DNA of 64,000 nucleotides from Nocardia miyunensis NBRC 108239 (GCF_001613065.1 NZ_BDBQ01000063.1:1-64000); one strand, 5' to 3'; shown: positions 7,791 through 16,888, numbered from the stretch's first letter. Program-made: numbers and translations. Notes: generated from the sequence alone by a model not told the origin.

Positions 7791-7807
7791 CAAGATAGGA
7801 TGCCGGG

Positions 7808-8362
7808 ATGCGTTCAGCCGGACATGCCACGAGGGAGCGGATCCTCGCCGCCGCCAAGGCGGAGTTCGCTCGGTACGGGATCGCGGGTGCGCGGATCAAC
7901 CGGATCGCCGAAGCCGCCCATGCCAGCAAGGACCGCCTGTACGCGTACTTCGCGGGCAAGGAGGAGCTGTACGCGGCGGTGACCGCGCAATGGGTGCGCG
8001 AGACGACCGCCGAAACGGCGCTGGACGCCGAGGACGTCCCCGCCTACATCGGCCGCCTGTTCGACCACTACCTGCGCAATCCCGACGACGCGCGGCTACA
8101 GGCGTGGGCGGATATCGAATGCACCGAGATCCCCGCGGCCGACGCGGCGATCCGGCATGCGGTGACGCCCAAGCTCACCGAGATCCGGCGGGGTCAGGCG
8201 GCGGGACTGATCACCGACACCTTCCACCCGCTGACACTGCTGACGCTGCTCACCGATCTGGCCCGCACCTCGGCGGTGCACGCGCTGCACGACGATCGCG
8301 CGAACGCGGCAGAGCGCCGCGCGGCGACGGTGCTCGCCGCCCAGCGGCTCATCGCCCCGTGA
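7808..8362 (+). CDS. TetR-family transcriptional repressor
   Basis: A 184-residue regulator. The N-terminal TetR HTH spans about residues 8-55 (ERILAAAKAEFARYG ... ASKDRLYAYFAGKEELYAAV). The C-terminal helices form the ligand-binding and dimerisation domain, of TetR_C type with a WADIE segment. It is divergent from the GXWXG/alcohol dehydrogenase operon, and the 78-base gap holds two CCGAACCA palindromes, the obvious operators for itself and the operon. The ATG at 7808 begins the HTH correctly and is preceded by GCCGGG rather than a strong ribosome binding site. The ligand is unknown. Confidence 0.9.
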   Translation: MRSAGHATRERILAAAKAEFARYGIAGARINRIAEAAHASKDRLYAYFAGKEELYAAVTAQWVRETTAETALDAEDVPAYIGRLFDHYLRNPDDARLQAWADIECTEIPAADAAIRHAVTPKLTEIRRGQAAGLITDTFHPLTLLTLLTDLARTSAVHALHDDRANAAERRAATVLAAQRLIAP

Positions 8363-8655
8363 ACCGGAATACGCCGTGAGCAGCTCACAGCCGTGCCTCG
8401 CGACACACTCGCCCGCACCGGCGGTGTGATCATCGTGAACGAAAACCTTCCAGGTCGGGACGTCAGCGTGCATCATTGTTGATGTCCCCGCATCCGGGGG
8501 CGCCTGCCCAGGGAGGCTCCGCCAGCGGGACATCGCGCGTCCCGCGGTGAGGTCCGTAACGGTTCGGCCGATATCGGCGTCGAGAGGGCTGAACGGGATT
8601 CGGACCGGGAACTCCTGTGCAACCCCCGAACGCAGGGGGAACGAGGAGGTCCGTC

Positions 8656-8850
8656 ATGAACGAACTCGTCTGCGGCGACTGCTGGCGCCGCGATCATCTG
8701 ACCTTCGCCCAGCGTCTGGATCCGGCGTTCATCCGCCACGGATCCCGGTATCTGTGCCCGGAACACCGCACCCTGCGCGCGGAGCTGTGCCGGGCGGCCG
8801 GTCCCGTGCACAGGCACGTACCGGATCCCACGGAGAACCGGGCGGCCTGA
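8656..8850 (+). CDS. Small cysteine-containing protein, possible zinc ribbon
   Basis: A 64-residue basic protein with a CGDCW pair near the N-terminus and CPEH plus a later Cys (ELCRAAG), an arrangement that could bind one zinc. The ATG at 8656 has an excellent GGAGG nine bases upstream, the main reason to accept the gene. I do not recognise the family. It stands alone after a 293-base stretch following the TetR gene and 37 bases before an SRPBCC gene on the same strand, so the two may be co-transcribed. Confidence 0.5.
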   Translation: MNELVCGDCWRRDHLTFAQRLDPAFIRHGSRYLCPEHRTLRAELCRAAGPVHRHVPDPTENRAA

Positions 8851-8887
8851 GCCTGCCCGCTCCCGGACGTCGTGGTTCGATCGGATC

Positions 8888-9346
8888 ATGACCGACCACG
8901 CCGATGTTCCCCGAATCGCCACCGCCCGACGCGAGGTCGCGGCCGATGCCGCCCGCATCTTCGAACTGATCGCGGATCCCGCGCGGCAGCCCAGCTGGGA
9001 CGGTAACGACAACCTCGCGGCCGCATCCGAGGGGCAACGCGTGCGCGGAGTCGGGGAGGTGTTCCGGATGGAGCTCACCAACGGCCAGATCCGGGAGAAC
9101 CACGTGGTGGAGTTCGAGGAGGGCCGCCGAATCGCCTGGCGGCCTTCCGAACCCGGCAATGAGCCGCCCGGACATCTGTGGCGCTGGGAGCTCGAGCCCC
9201 TGGCGCCGGGGCGTACTCGGGTCACCCACACCTACGACTGGACGCAGCTGACCGACGAGCACCGCATGATCCGTGCGCGGGTCACCACCTCGGACAAACT
9301 CCTCGGTTCGGTCGACCGGCTCGCGGAGCTCAGCGAGAAGGACTGA
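8888..9346 (+). CDS. SRPBCC (START/polyketide-cyclase-like) family protein
   Basis: A 152-residue single-domain protein with the SRPBCC pattern. It opens ARREVAADAARIFELIADPARQPSW, has a central V-E-FEEGRRIAW strand and a WRWELEPLAPGRTRVTHTYDW hairpin, and ends in a C-terminal helix. These helix-grip folds bind hydrophobic ligands. Family members range from cyclases and lipid carriers to proteins of no known activity, and nothing here identifies the ligand. No signal peptide, so cytosolic. The gene is followed by the convergent debranching enzyme gene. Confidence 0.8.
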   Translation: MTDHADVPRIATARREVAADAARIFELIADPARQPSWDGNDNLAAASEGQRVRGVGEVFRMELTNGQIRENHVVEFEEGRRIAWRPSEPGNEPPGHLWRWELEPLAPGRTRVTHTYDWTQLTDEHRMIRARVTTSDKLLGSVDRLAELSEKD

Positions 9347-9432
9347 GCCGCAACGTCGTCCGGGCGCTCGCGAGCGCATCTCGCCGGCGCTCGGCTTCGT
9401 CGTGTGCGATGGGCGCTGTGTCGATGGTTCGC

Positions 9433-11571
9433 TCACACGTCGACGGGGACGCGTTCGTCGATGACGGATCGCTCCCCGTTCAACGTCCAGTCTCCGGGCA
9501 GTCCCTCCACCTGCATGGTGTCGCCCTCGGCCTCGATACCGACCGTGACCGAGCCCAGCCGCAGATCGGTCAGCTGCAACCGTCCCCAGCGCTCGGGCAG
9601 GTTCGGTGCGATGTCGAGCGTCCGCTTCGGCACGTCGGGGGACAGGCCCAGGAACGACCGCACCAGCAGCAGTGGGGCGGCGCTGGCCCAGGCCTGCGGC
9701 GAGCACGAGGTCGGGTAGGGCACGGGCGAGCGGAACTGCTCGCGGTCGAATCCGCAGAACAGCTCCGGCAGCCGGCCGTGGAAGTGCAGCGCCGCGTCCA
9801 GTAGTCCCCTGGCCAGACGTTCGGCCAGCTCGCACGCGCCGGGAATGTGCCGGTACCGCATCAGCCCGGCCACCGCCAGGGCGGTGTCGTGCGGCCAGAC
9901 CGAGCCGTTGTGGTAGCTCATCGGGTTGTATGCGCCCATCCCGGCGGACAGGGTGCGCAATCCGAATCCGCTGTCCATATCCGGATCGGCGAGCCGTTCG
10001 ATGAGCTGTTCGGCGCGTTCGTCGGAGACGATGCCCGTCCACAGGCAGTGCGCGACATTGCTGGACAGGGCGTCGACGGGACGCTTGCGATGATCGAGAG
10101 CCAGTGCGTACCAGCCTCTTTCGGGTATCCAGAACGCTTGATCGAAGCGCTCCTTCAAAGCCATCGCCTGATGTTCCAGACGTATGGCCGCGGACTCGTC
10201 GCCGCGCGCCCGCGCCAGTTCCGCGCCCGCCAGTCGTGCGGCATAGGTGTAACCCTGCACCTCGCACAGGGCGATCGGCGGCTCGGCCAGCCGGCCCGTG
10301 ACATCGCTGATCGAGTCGAAACTGTCCTTCCAGCCCTGATTGACAAGTCCGCGATCGGTTTTGCGGCGGTATTCGACCAGGCCGTCGTCATCGCAGTCGC
10401 CGAAATGCTCGAGCCAGTCCAGCGCCGCGCGGGCGGCCGGAATCAGTTCGGCGACAGCGGATTCCTCCGCGCCCCAACGGCGGCACTCGGCCAGCAGCAT
10501 CACGAACAGCGGTGTGGCGTCGATCGAGCCGTAGTAGACGCTGCCGCCCAGGACGCGCTCACCCGCGGGCCCGCGTCGCATCTCGTGCATGATGCGGCCG
10601 GGCTCCTCCTCCGTGATCGGATCGACCGTCGTGCCCTGCAACGTCGCCAGCTGACGCAGAGTGCCCACGGCCAGTTCGGAATCCAGCGGCAGGGCCATCC
10701 AGGAGGTGAGCAGGCTGTCGCGGCCGAACAACGTCATGAACCAGGGCGCACCGGCCGCGACGTAGGTGGGCAGGCCGTCGCCCTCGTCGATCCGCAACGC
10801 GCCCAGATCGTTCTCGGTGCGGCGCAGGATGTAGGTCAGCCGCGGGTCGGTTGAGGTGAGATCCGTTGCGGTGGCACGCCATGCGTGCATCCGGGTGACG
10901 GGGCTGTCCTCCTCGCCGCAGGAGATCTGCACCCGGCGGTGCCCGGAGACCGGCTGGGCGAACACCTGGGCTCGCCACTGATTGCGCGCGGGCACCACCA
11001 CGCGCCAGCTCAGTGCGCCCGGCAGGACGACGGGATCGCCTGTGGCGCTGACGATCAGGCCGCGGCCGGGATCGGCGTGATCGGTGAAGTGCAGCTCCGA
11101 TCCGGCGACGGTGACTTCGGCGCTGCCGTGATGACTGCGGCCCTCCTTGACCAGGAACAGATCCGCGAAATCGGCCTCGGCGTGCAGGATCAGCCGCAGG
11201 GCGGTGTCCTCGTTGCCCAGATTATGTACTGTCACAGTCTCTTTCAGCCCGTCGCCGATCAGGCGGCTGCGCACGATCAGCAGCGTGCTGTCGGCCACGC
11301 CCGCCCGCGGCGGCACGCGCATCACGAAGCGCGCCTTGAACGATTCGGGAGTCAGCACCGTCAGCTGTTCGGCGTGCTGCCCCTCGACGCGCAGCTCCCA
11401 GCGTGAGATCGTGCGGGTGTCCTGATAGAACAGGCCCTGCGCGGTACCGGGATGGATGTCGCCGAGATTGTCGGACAGGCAGAAGGTATTCGCCTCGACG
11501 AGGGTGATGGTGGACTGGCCACCGCCGAGCCCGACGGGCGGTCCGGCGTTGAAAACCTGTGGGGAGCTCAC
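9433..11571 (-). CDS. Amylo-alpha-1,6-glucosidase / glycogen-debranching-type glycoside hydrolase
   Basis: A 712-residue enzyme. The N-terminal glycogen-debranching N-terminal domain (about residues 15-210, with GLFYQDTRTISRWEL) is a beta-sandwich. The C-terminal (alpha/alpha)6 barrel (about 260-690) carries GAPWFMTLFGRDSLLTSW and YHNGSVWPHDTALA, typical of GDE/GH63-like catalytic domains. It would hydrolyse alpha-1,6 or related glucosidic links in cytosolic glucans. It lies 34 bases downstream of a GT4 glycosyltransferase on the same strand, so the pair is probably an operon for storage-glucan or trehalose/maltose metabolism. The exact substrate is not deducible. Confidence 0.85.
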   Translation of the reverse strand: MSSPQVFNAGPPVGLGGGQSTITLVEANTFCLSDNLGDIHPGTAQGLFYQDTRTISRWELRVEGQHAEQLTVLTPESFKARFVMRVPPRAGVADSTLLIVRSRLIGDGLKETVTVHNLGNEDTALRLILHAEADFADLFLVKEGRSHHGSAEVTVAGSELHFTDHADPGRGLIVSATGDPVVLPGALSWRVVVPARNQWRAQVFAQPVSGHRRVQISCGEEDSPVTRMHAWRATATDLTSTDPRLTYILRRTENDLGALRIDEGDGLPTYVAAGAPWFMTLFGRDSLLTSWMALPLDSELAVGTLRQLATLQGTTVDPITEEEPGRIMHEMRRGPAGERVLGGSVYYGSIDATPLFVMLLAECRRWGAEESAVAELIPAARAALDWLEHFGDCDDDGLVEYRRKTDRGLVNQGWKDSFDSISDVTGRLAEPPIALCEVQGYTYAARLAGAELARARGDESAAIRLEHQAMALKERFDQAFWIPERGWYALALDHRKRPVDALSSNVAHCLWTGIVSDERAEQLIERLADPDMDSGFGLRTLSAGMGAYNPMSYHNGSVWPHDTALAVAGLMRYRHIPGACELAERLARGLLDAALHFHGRLPELFCGFDREQFRSPVPYPTSCSPQAWASAAPLLLVRSFLGLSPDVPKRTLDIAPNLPERWGRLQLTDLRLGSVTVGIEAEGDTMQVEGLPGDWTLNGERSVIDERVPVDV

Positions 11572-11605
11572 GATTTCACCTCCGCGATCGGTGCGCTGGC
11601 CGCGC

Positions 11606-12796
11606 TCATGCGTTGCTGACCCGGGTCTGCGCGGCGGACGGGGGCCGCACGACCATGGTGCTCACCGAGCCGCCGAGCACTGCTGAAGCACGCTGTGGGG
11701 CAAGGGCTTTGAGATACGCCGACTCGTAACCGGCGCTGAGCCGATCCACGCAGAAGTGCTCCTCGACCCGGCGGCGGCACTTCTCCGGGTCGATCTGGCG
11801 CACCGCCTCGAGGGCCGCGGGCAGCTCGGCCTCGTCGTCGCAGATGATGCCGGTGACGCCGTCCTCCACCACCTCCTCTACCGCGCCGCCGCGCAGCGCG
11901 ACAACCGGTGTGCCGCAGGCCATCGCCTCGATCATCACCATGCCGAAGGGTTCCTCCCAGCCGATCGGGAACAGCAGGCAGCGCGCGGAGGCCAGCAACA
12001 GGCGTTTGGCGACGGCGTCGGCCTCGCCGAAGACGCTGTCGTCGGCGGTCAGCAGCGGGCGCACCCGCGATTCGAAGAACGCCTTCTCTTCCGGCTCATT
12101 GCATTTCGCGGCCAGCACCAGCCGCAGGCCCGCCGCGTGCGTGGCCCGCAGCGCCCGGTGCGGGCCCTTGTATTCGGCGTAGCGGCCCAGGAACAGCGCG
12201 TAGTCCTTCTTCTCCTGGCGGAACGGCCATTCGCTCGGACGCACGGCGTTGTACACGCGCCCGACCCAGTTCAGATCCGGGGCCAGGCTGCGCTGCCGGT
12301 CGCTGATGGCGACCAGGTTGGCGGTGTCGTTCAGGGCGCGGTAGTACTCGCCCGGATCGCCGTCGACCGGACCGTGCACGGTCACGACGGTCGCGATGCC
12401 CATCTCAGTGTAGAAAGGGGCGTTGAGCGGCCCGGCGAAGGTGTGGTCGTGCACGACATCGATGTGATCGACCTCCGCGATCCGCTCGATCGCCTGCCGG
12501 ACCTTGAGCGCGTTGTGGACCTCCGGACCCGCTTGGCCGAGTAACTCGGGAATCGTGGATTCCCACACCGGGACGAAACGTGCTCTGGTACCGTTCTTTC
12601 CCGCCCCGAGGAGAGTCACCCGGTGCCCGCGGTCGATCAGTGCGTCGGTCAGTTCGGCGACCACGGCCTCCACCCCGCCGTAACCGGCGGGCGGTACGTC
12701 GAAATACGGCGGCGCCACCATGACGATATGCAGTGGCCCGCCGGGAACGGGCAGTTCGCGAACCGTCGAATCGGCATGGGAAACGGTGCTGCTCAC
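11606..12796 (-). CDS. GT4-family glycosyltransferase
   Basis: A 396-residue GT-B retaining glycosyltransferase. The N-terminal domain opens with the acceptor-side motif IVMVAPPYFDVPPAGYGGVE. The C-terminal donor domain has GRYAEYKGPHRAL and the signature EPFGMVMIEAMACGTPVVALRGGAVEEVV, with the E-x7-E nucleotide-sugar motif. It would transfer a sugar from a nucleotide diphosphate donor, with the acceptor unknown. The start is GTG 12796, preceded by AGGAGG at ideal spacing. It is the first gene of a two-gene operon with the debranching enzyme. The 361-base region upstream is shared with the divergent trpF. Confidence 0.88.
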   Translation of the reverse strand: MSSTVSHADSTVRELPVPGGPLHIVMVAPPYFDVPPAGYGGVEAVVAELTDALIDRGHRVTLLGAGKNGTRARFVPVWESTIPELLGQAGPEVHNALKVRQAIERIAEVDHIDVVHDHTFAGPLNAPFYTEMGIATVVTVHGPVDGDPGEYYRALNDTANLVAISDRQRSLAPDLNWVGRVYNAVRPSEWPFRQEKKDYALFLGRYAEYKGPHRALRATHAAGLRLVLAAKCNEPEEKAFFESRVRPLLTADDSVFGEADAVAKRLLLASARCLLFPIGWEEPFGMVMIEAMACGTPVVALRGGAVEEVVEDGVTGIICDDEAELPAALEAVRQIDPEKCRRRVEEHFCVDRLSAGYESAYLKALAPQRASAVLGGSVSTMVVRPPSAAQTRVSNA

Positions 12797-13157
12797 GGTA
12801 TTTCCTCCTCAGCTACGGTGCTGTGAGACTGTGACGAGGCAGAACATCGGTGTGGACTTGTCGAACCGAACAGGCGATGGGCACATGAGAACTCGGCGCT
12901 GGCACCGCCTAGCGCCGGGGTGAATCGGAGTGAATCTTCGAGCCGTGGCGTCGAGGGGGCACACGTCGCAGGTGCCTCCTGCCCTCGATACCGATTCCAC
13001 GCTACTACGTTTTGCCGGGCGATTGGCCAACTCCTGGCAACCTTTTCGCGCCGAGGCCGCGCGCCAGCGTTGCGCCATGCGCAGACGCCCCGGTCGCGGC
13101 GCGGGCCGTGGGGATCCGGGCGTCGCGCTCGCGGGGCGTTTTGGTTGACTGGCGGAT
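12797..13157. other. Intergenic region between divergent GT4 and trpF
   Basis: 361 bases without a supportable gene. It holds the AGGAGG ribosome binding site of the GT4 gene and must contain promoters for both divergent genes, but no clear consensus box, operator or leader-peptide-like attenuator is seen. Confidence 0.5.
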
Positions 13158-13760
13158 ATGGCCGATCTCTTCGTCAAGATCTGTGGGCTGCGGACCGAGC
13201 GGGACGTGGACGTCGCCGTGGCGGCCGGGGCCGACGCCGTCGGGTTCGTCTTCGCTGCCGGTCCGCGGACCGTCGACGCACCGACCGCGCACCGGCTCGC
13301 CGCTCGCGTGCCCGATCGTGTGCTGACCGTCGGCGTCTTCCGCGGCCAATCGGTCGAACAGGTTCGCGAACTGACCGAACGCAGCGGTATCCGCGCGATC
13401 CAGTTGCACGGCGACGAGGGGCCGGACTATTACGAGACGTTGCGCGCGCCCGGTCGCACCCTGATCCGTGCGGTCGCGGCGGGGGAGAAGACGCCGGGCA
13501 TCGGCGCATTCGGCGAGGACCTGTTGCTGCTGGACGCCCCGGATCCCGGCTCGGGCAAGGCGTGGAACTGGGGCGCCCCGGATTTCACCGCTCCCGCCGG
13601 GCGCTGGCTGCTGGCCGGTGGCCTGCGCCCGGACACCGTGCGCGCGGCGGTGGCGGCGACGGGGGCATGGGGAGTGGACGTCTCCAGCGGCGTGGAGAGC
13701 GAGCGAGGAGTCAAATCACCCGAGCTGATCCGGGCCTTCCTCGCCGCCGCGCGCACCTAG
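13158..13760 (+). CDS. trpF: Phosphoribosylanthranilate isomerase
   Basis: A 200-residue TIM barrel converting phosphoribosylanthranilate to CdRP, the third step of tryptophan synthesis. All family signatures are present: KICGL with catalytic Cys9, VGVF, AIQLHGDE, LLLDAPDPGSGK with catalytic Asp126, LLAGGL, and the phosphate-binding VDVSSGVE...GVKS. The length matches stand-alone TrpF. No other trp gene is in the window. This is notable because most actinobacteria lack trpF and rely on the dual HisA/TrpF enzyme PriA; a dedicated TrpF implies either redundancy or a separate acquisition. The start is ATG 13158, with a weak GCGGAT before it. Confidence 0.93.
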   Translation: MADLFVKICGLRTERDVDVAVAAGADAVGFVFAAGPRTVDAPTAHRLAARVPDRVLTVGVFRGQSVEQVRELTERSGIRAIQLHGDEGPDYYETLRAPGRTLIRAVAAGEKTPGIGAFGEDLLLLDAPDPGSGKAWNWGAPDFTAPAGRWLLAGGLRPDTVRAAVAATGAWGVDVSSGVESERGVKSPELIRAFLAAART

Positions 13761-13783
13761 GTCGACCAGTACGGAAAGCGCCA

Positions 13784-14176
13784 CTACGGAACTGCTGGCG
13801 ACCCTCCAGCTACTACCGGCAATCCGGACGATTTCCATGCCCGGAAGCCGCCGACGAGATCGGTGGCCCGGTGCAGCCCGAGCTCCTGGGCGTCGGCGGC
13901 GGCCAGGCTCGAGGCGTAGCCCTCGTTGCAGACGATCACCACCGGGGTCTCGGCCGTCAGGTCCGGTAGCCGGTGCTCGCCGTGCGGATCCAGCCGCCAT
14001 TCCAGAACGATGCGTTCCACCACGACGGCATCGGGAATCTCGCCCTCGGCGAGGCGGTTGGCGTGCGGGCGGATGTCGACCACCAGCGCGCCCTCGCGTT
14101 GGAGTGCGGCCGCGCGCTCGGGATCGACCCGGTGCAGTCGGGCGCGGGCGCGGGCCAGCCTGTCCTCGATGCTCAT
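13784..14176 (-). CDS. Rhodanese-like sulfurtransferase
   Basis: A 130-residue single rhodanese domain. It has LVVDIRPHANRLAEGEIPDAVVVER at the front, the active-site loop VIVCNEGYASSLAA with the persulfide-forming cysteine, and the C-terminal DLVGGFRAWKSSGLPV signature. It would move sulfane sulfur from thiosulfate or a persulfide to an acceptor. It begins 19 bases after the cysteine dioxygenase stop, with a strong AGGAGGT before ATG 14176, so the two form an operon. The pairing suggests handling of sulfite or persulfide formed during cysteine oxidation; that link is inferred. Confidence 0.88.
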   Translation of the reverse strand: MSIEDRLARARARLHRVDPERAAALQREGALVVDIRPHANRLAEGEIPDAVVVERIVLEWRLDPHGEHRLPDLTAETPVVIVCNEGYASSLAAADAQELGLHRATDLVGGFRAWKSSGLPVVAGGSPAVP

Positions 14177-14195
14177 CGCGGCACCTCCTGTTCTG

Positions 14196-14732
14196 CTACC
14201 GCGACTGTTCCACACCCGCGAAGTCGGTGAGTGCGCGGTATTCCCGCACCGGCCGCAGGGGCGGGGAATAGGCGTGCACCGTGACGGCCGGGCCGGTGCC
14301 GTTGTTGCCCAGCTGATGGGCGCGGCCCGGACCGAAGGCGACGGTGTCGCCGGTGTGCCAGTGCGCCGCGCGGACCGGGCCGCCGCTGTGCCGGTACTCC
14401 TCGTCGAGTTCGCCGAGGGTGACGGTGAACGCGCCGGACGCGCCGCCGTGATCGTGCGGTTCGGTGCCCTGACCGGGCGTCCACGACAGCAGCCACAGTT
14501 CGAGGCCCATCGTCAGGGCAAGGCGGGTCCACCAGCGCTGCTGGGTGTCGAAACGCACGATATCCCGCAGTTGGGTGGCGAATCGGGCTGCCACGGTGCT
14601 GGTGAGGTCGTGTAACTCGGCGGGGGTCCACAGTGTGCGTTCGGCTCGCACCGCCTCGTGCATCGACGGTAAGTCGATACCGGGATGAATATCCTTGGCG
14701 TGCTTGAGTTTCACAGGCAGTGACGTGGTCAC
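14196..14732 (-). CDS. Cysteine dioxygenase-family thiol dioxygenase
   Basis: A 178-residue cupin. The iron-binding first cupin motif is EPHDHGGASGAFTVTLGELDE with two histidines, and the third ligand is His in AHQLGNNGTGPAVTVHAY. These match the 3-His site of bacterial cysteine dioxygenases, which oxidise L-cysteine to cysteine sulfinate with O2. Activity on a related thiol such as mercaptopropionate is possible. The start is GTG 14732, with GGGAGGTT a few bases upstream; the longer frame begins with an Arg-rich stretch that is not family-like. First gene of an operon with the rhodanese, divergent from a DeoR-type regulator. Confidence 0.87.
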   Translation of the reverse strand: MTTSLPVKLKHAKDIHPGIDLPSMHEAVRAERTLWTPAELHDLTSTVAARFATQLRDIVRFDTQQRWWTRLALTMGLELWLLSWTPGQGTEPHDHGGASGAFTVTLGELDEEYRHSGGPVRAAHWHTGDTVAFGPGRAHQLGNNGTGPAVTVHAYSPPLRPVREYRALTDFAGVEQSR

Positions 14733-14878
14733 CCAACCTCCCGTCGTCGAGCGGACAGCCCGGACGCGGCGGCGCGTCCGGTGAACCAGCCCCCGAATTA
14801 TCCGCCCTCCCATCGCGATTGCCATCGGCCACGATCACCGTGAGTAAAAAGCCGGGACGGATCGTTTCGGGCCAAATC

Positions 14879-14927
14879 GATCAGAATTTTCTTTCGAATG
14901 ATCAGAACTGATGTACGTTTGAACGAT
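14879..14927. promoter_or_regulatory. Repeated elements before the DeoR gene, possible operators
   Basis: GATCAGAA occurs at 14879-14886 and again at 14900-14907, exactly 21 bases (two helical turns) apart. TT(C/T)GAA(T/C)GAT occurs at 14893-14902 and 14918-14927, the second copy running into the start codon. Direct repeats of this kind suit DeoR-type regulators. Binding is not shown. Confidence 0.4.
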
Positions 14928-15687
14928 GGCTTATGGCGAGAGCAGGCAGGCGCAGATCGTGCGGGCGTTGCGTTCGGCGGAATCGGTGAGCGTGGCCGAC
15001 CTGTCGCGGGCGCTGGGCGCCTCCGAGGTGACGATCCGGCGTGATCTGGCCGAACTCGAGCAGGCCGGGGTGCTGCGGCGGGTGCGTGGCGGGGCGGTCA
15101 GCGCCATGCTGCGCGGGGAGGGGCTGCCCTTCGCGATGCGCGAACTCGAGCGCGCGGAGGCCAAGGCGCGGATCGCCGCGGCGGCCGTGGCCCGGATATC
15201 CGACGGCGAATCGGTCGTACTCGACGGTGGCACAACGGGTTCCGCCGCCGCACGATATCTGGCCGAGCGTCGGCTGACGGTCGTACCGCTCGCCCTGTCC
15301 GAGTTCGGCGCGCTGGCCTCCGCGCCCGGTGTGTCGCTGCTGCTGCCCGGTGGGACCGTGTGCGCGGGTGAGTCCTCGCTGGTGGGCCCGATGACCGAGC
15401 AGAACCTCGCGCAACTGCGGCTGGACACCATGCTGCTGACCTGCTGCGGATTCGATCCGCGCCGCGGTGTCACCGCCTACGACCTGCAGGATGCGGCGGT
15501 CAAGCGGGCCGCGATGGCCGCCTCGGCGCGCACCATCGCGATGGTCGATTCGAGCAAGTTCGCCCGGACGGCGATGGCGGTGGTGTGCCCGACCGCGGCG
15601 GTGGACATGGTGATCACCGATGTCGACGCGCCCGATGACGTGGTCGCGGCGTTACGCGCGGACGGCATCGAGGTGCACTGTGTCTGA
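14926..15687 (+). CDS. DeoR/GlpR-family transcriptional regulator
   Basis: A 253-residue repressor. The N-terminal winged HTH (residues 6-57) carries the DeoR signature SVADLSRALGASEVTIRRDL...GVLRRVRGGA. The C-terminal sugar-phosphate-sensing domain shows VVLDGGTTGSAAARYL, LLPGGTVCAGESS and AMVDSSKFARTAM. DeoR regulators normally respond to a phosphorylated sugar or sugar acid. The gene overlaps the next one (MFS transporter) by eight bases, so the transporter is its probable target and would carry a carbohydrate-like solute. Direct repeats lie just upstream. Confidence 0.9.
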   Translation: MAYGESRQAQIVRALRSAESVSVADLSRALGASEVTIRRDLAELEQAGVLRRVRGGAVSAMLRGEGLPFAMRELERAEAKARIAAAAVARISDGESVVLDGGTTGSAAARYLAERRLTVVPLALSEFGALASAPGVSLLLPGGTVCAGESSLVGPMTEQNLAQLRLDTMLLTCCGFDPRRGVTAYDLQDAAVKRAAMAASARTIAMVDSSKFARTAMAVVCPTAAVDMVITDVDAPDDVVAALRADGIEVHCV

Positions 15688-16888
15688 AGTACCCTGCCGC
15701 ACGACACAGGGCCGGTCGGTTGCATCGAAACGACCTGGGCTGGCGACGATTTCGGTCGGGACGACGTTCTTCGCGCAGGCGGTCCTGTTCGCCTCGTGGA
15801 CCGCGCACATCCCGGGCGTGGAAGCGGCGCTCGGCCTGAGCGACGGCACCCTGGGCACCGCGCTGCTGGGCCTGCCCATCGGCTCGGTCACCGCGATGGC
15901 GCTGTGCGGGTGGCTGTTGCCCCGGCTGGGCAGCCCGCGGTTGATCCGGATCTCCATCGCGGGTTACGCGATCGCGGGAATCGGTGTGGGCCTGGCAGAT
16001 TCGCCGGTTCTGCTGTTCGTAGCGCTGTTCTTCTGGGGGCTGATGCAGGGCATGGTCGATGTGGCGATGAACACCCAGGCGGTCACCGTCGAGAAAGCGC
16101 TGGCCCGCCCGATCATGTCCCGGTTGCACGGCATGTGGAGTGTCGGCGGGTTCGCGGGCGGGCTGATCGGTTCGGGCGCGGTGGGGCTGGGCATCGGCCT
16201 GACCGCTCAGCTCGCGGTGCTCGGTGTGCTGGCGGTCGTGGCCGTGGAAGTGTTGTCGCGGTATCTGATTCGCGATACCGCGGACGCCCGGGCGTGGTCC
16301 GATGCCGCACCGCGCCGCAGACGGTGGTCGGCGCTGATCGTACTGCTCGGCGCGGTCGCGTTCGCCTCGATGCTGTGCGAGGGCGCGGCGGCGGACTGGT
16401 CCGCGGCCTACTTGCGCAACGAGCTCGGCGCCGGCGCCGCGACGGCGGGTCTGGGCTACGCCTCCTTCGCCCTGGCGATGGTGGCGATGCGGTTGAGCGG
16501 CACGGGATTACAGCGCCGATTCAGACCCACGGCATTGCTTCCGGCACTGGCCATGGTCTTCGCCTGCGGTATGGGCGTGGCGCTGATCCTGCGTCAGCCC
16601 GCCGTGGCCCTGCTCGGATTCGCCTGCATGGGAATCGGATTGGGACTCGTCGTACCGAGCGCGTTCAGCGCGGCGGGCCGGGCGGCCGCCGACGCCAACC
16701 CGGGCCCGTCGATCGCCGCCGTCGCGGCCCTGGGCTGGTGCGGATTCGTCTCGGGCCCACCGCTGATCGGCCATCTCGCCGATCTGGTCGGACTCGACAC
16801 GGCCCTGTGGGTTCTGCCGTCCCTGGCCGTGGTCCTGGCTCTGGTCGTCCGTTTCGGCAGAGCCTTCACCGAACCCGCACTCCCGTAA
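15680..16888 (+). CDS. MFS transporter
   Basis: A 402-residue polytopic membrane protein with about twelve hydrophobic helices. The first follows TISVGTTFFAQAVLFASWTA, and an MFS motif-A-like loop (GWLLPRLGSPRLIRIS) lies between helices 2 and 3. The overall layout resembles YbjJ-type MFS proteins. The GTG at 15680 gives an eight-base overlap with the DeoR gene and a short cytosolic N-terminus; the frame further upstream lies inside that gene. Substrate unknown; a sugar or sugar derivative is inferred only from the DeoR partner. Confidence 0.85.
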   Translation: MSEVPCRTTQGRSVASKRPGLATISVGTTFFAQAVLFASWTAHIPGVEAALGLSDGTLGTALLGLPIGSVTAMALCGWLLPRLGSPRLIRISIAGYAIAGIGVGLADSPVLLFVALFFWGLMQGMVDVAMNTQAVTVEKALARPIMSRLHGMWSVGGFAGGLIGSGAVGLGIGLTAQLAVLGVLAVVAVEVLSRYLIRDTADARAWSDAAPRRRRWSALIVLLGAVAFASMLCEGAAADWSAAYLRNELGAGAATAGLGYASFALAMVAMRLSGTGLQRRFRPTALLPALAMVFACGMGVALILRQPAVALLGFACMGIGLGLVVPSAFSAAGRAAADANPGPSIAAVAALGWCGFVSGPPLIGHLADLVGLDTALWVLPSLAVVLALVVRFGRAFTEPALP

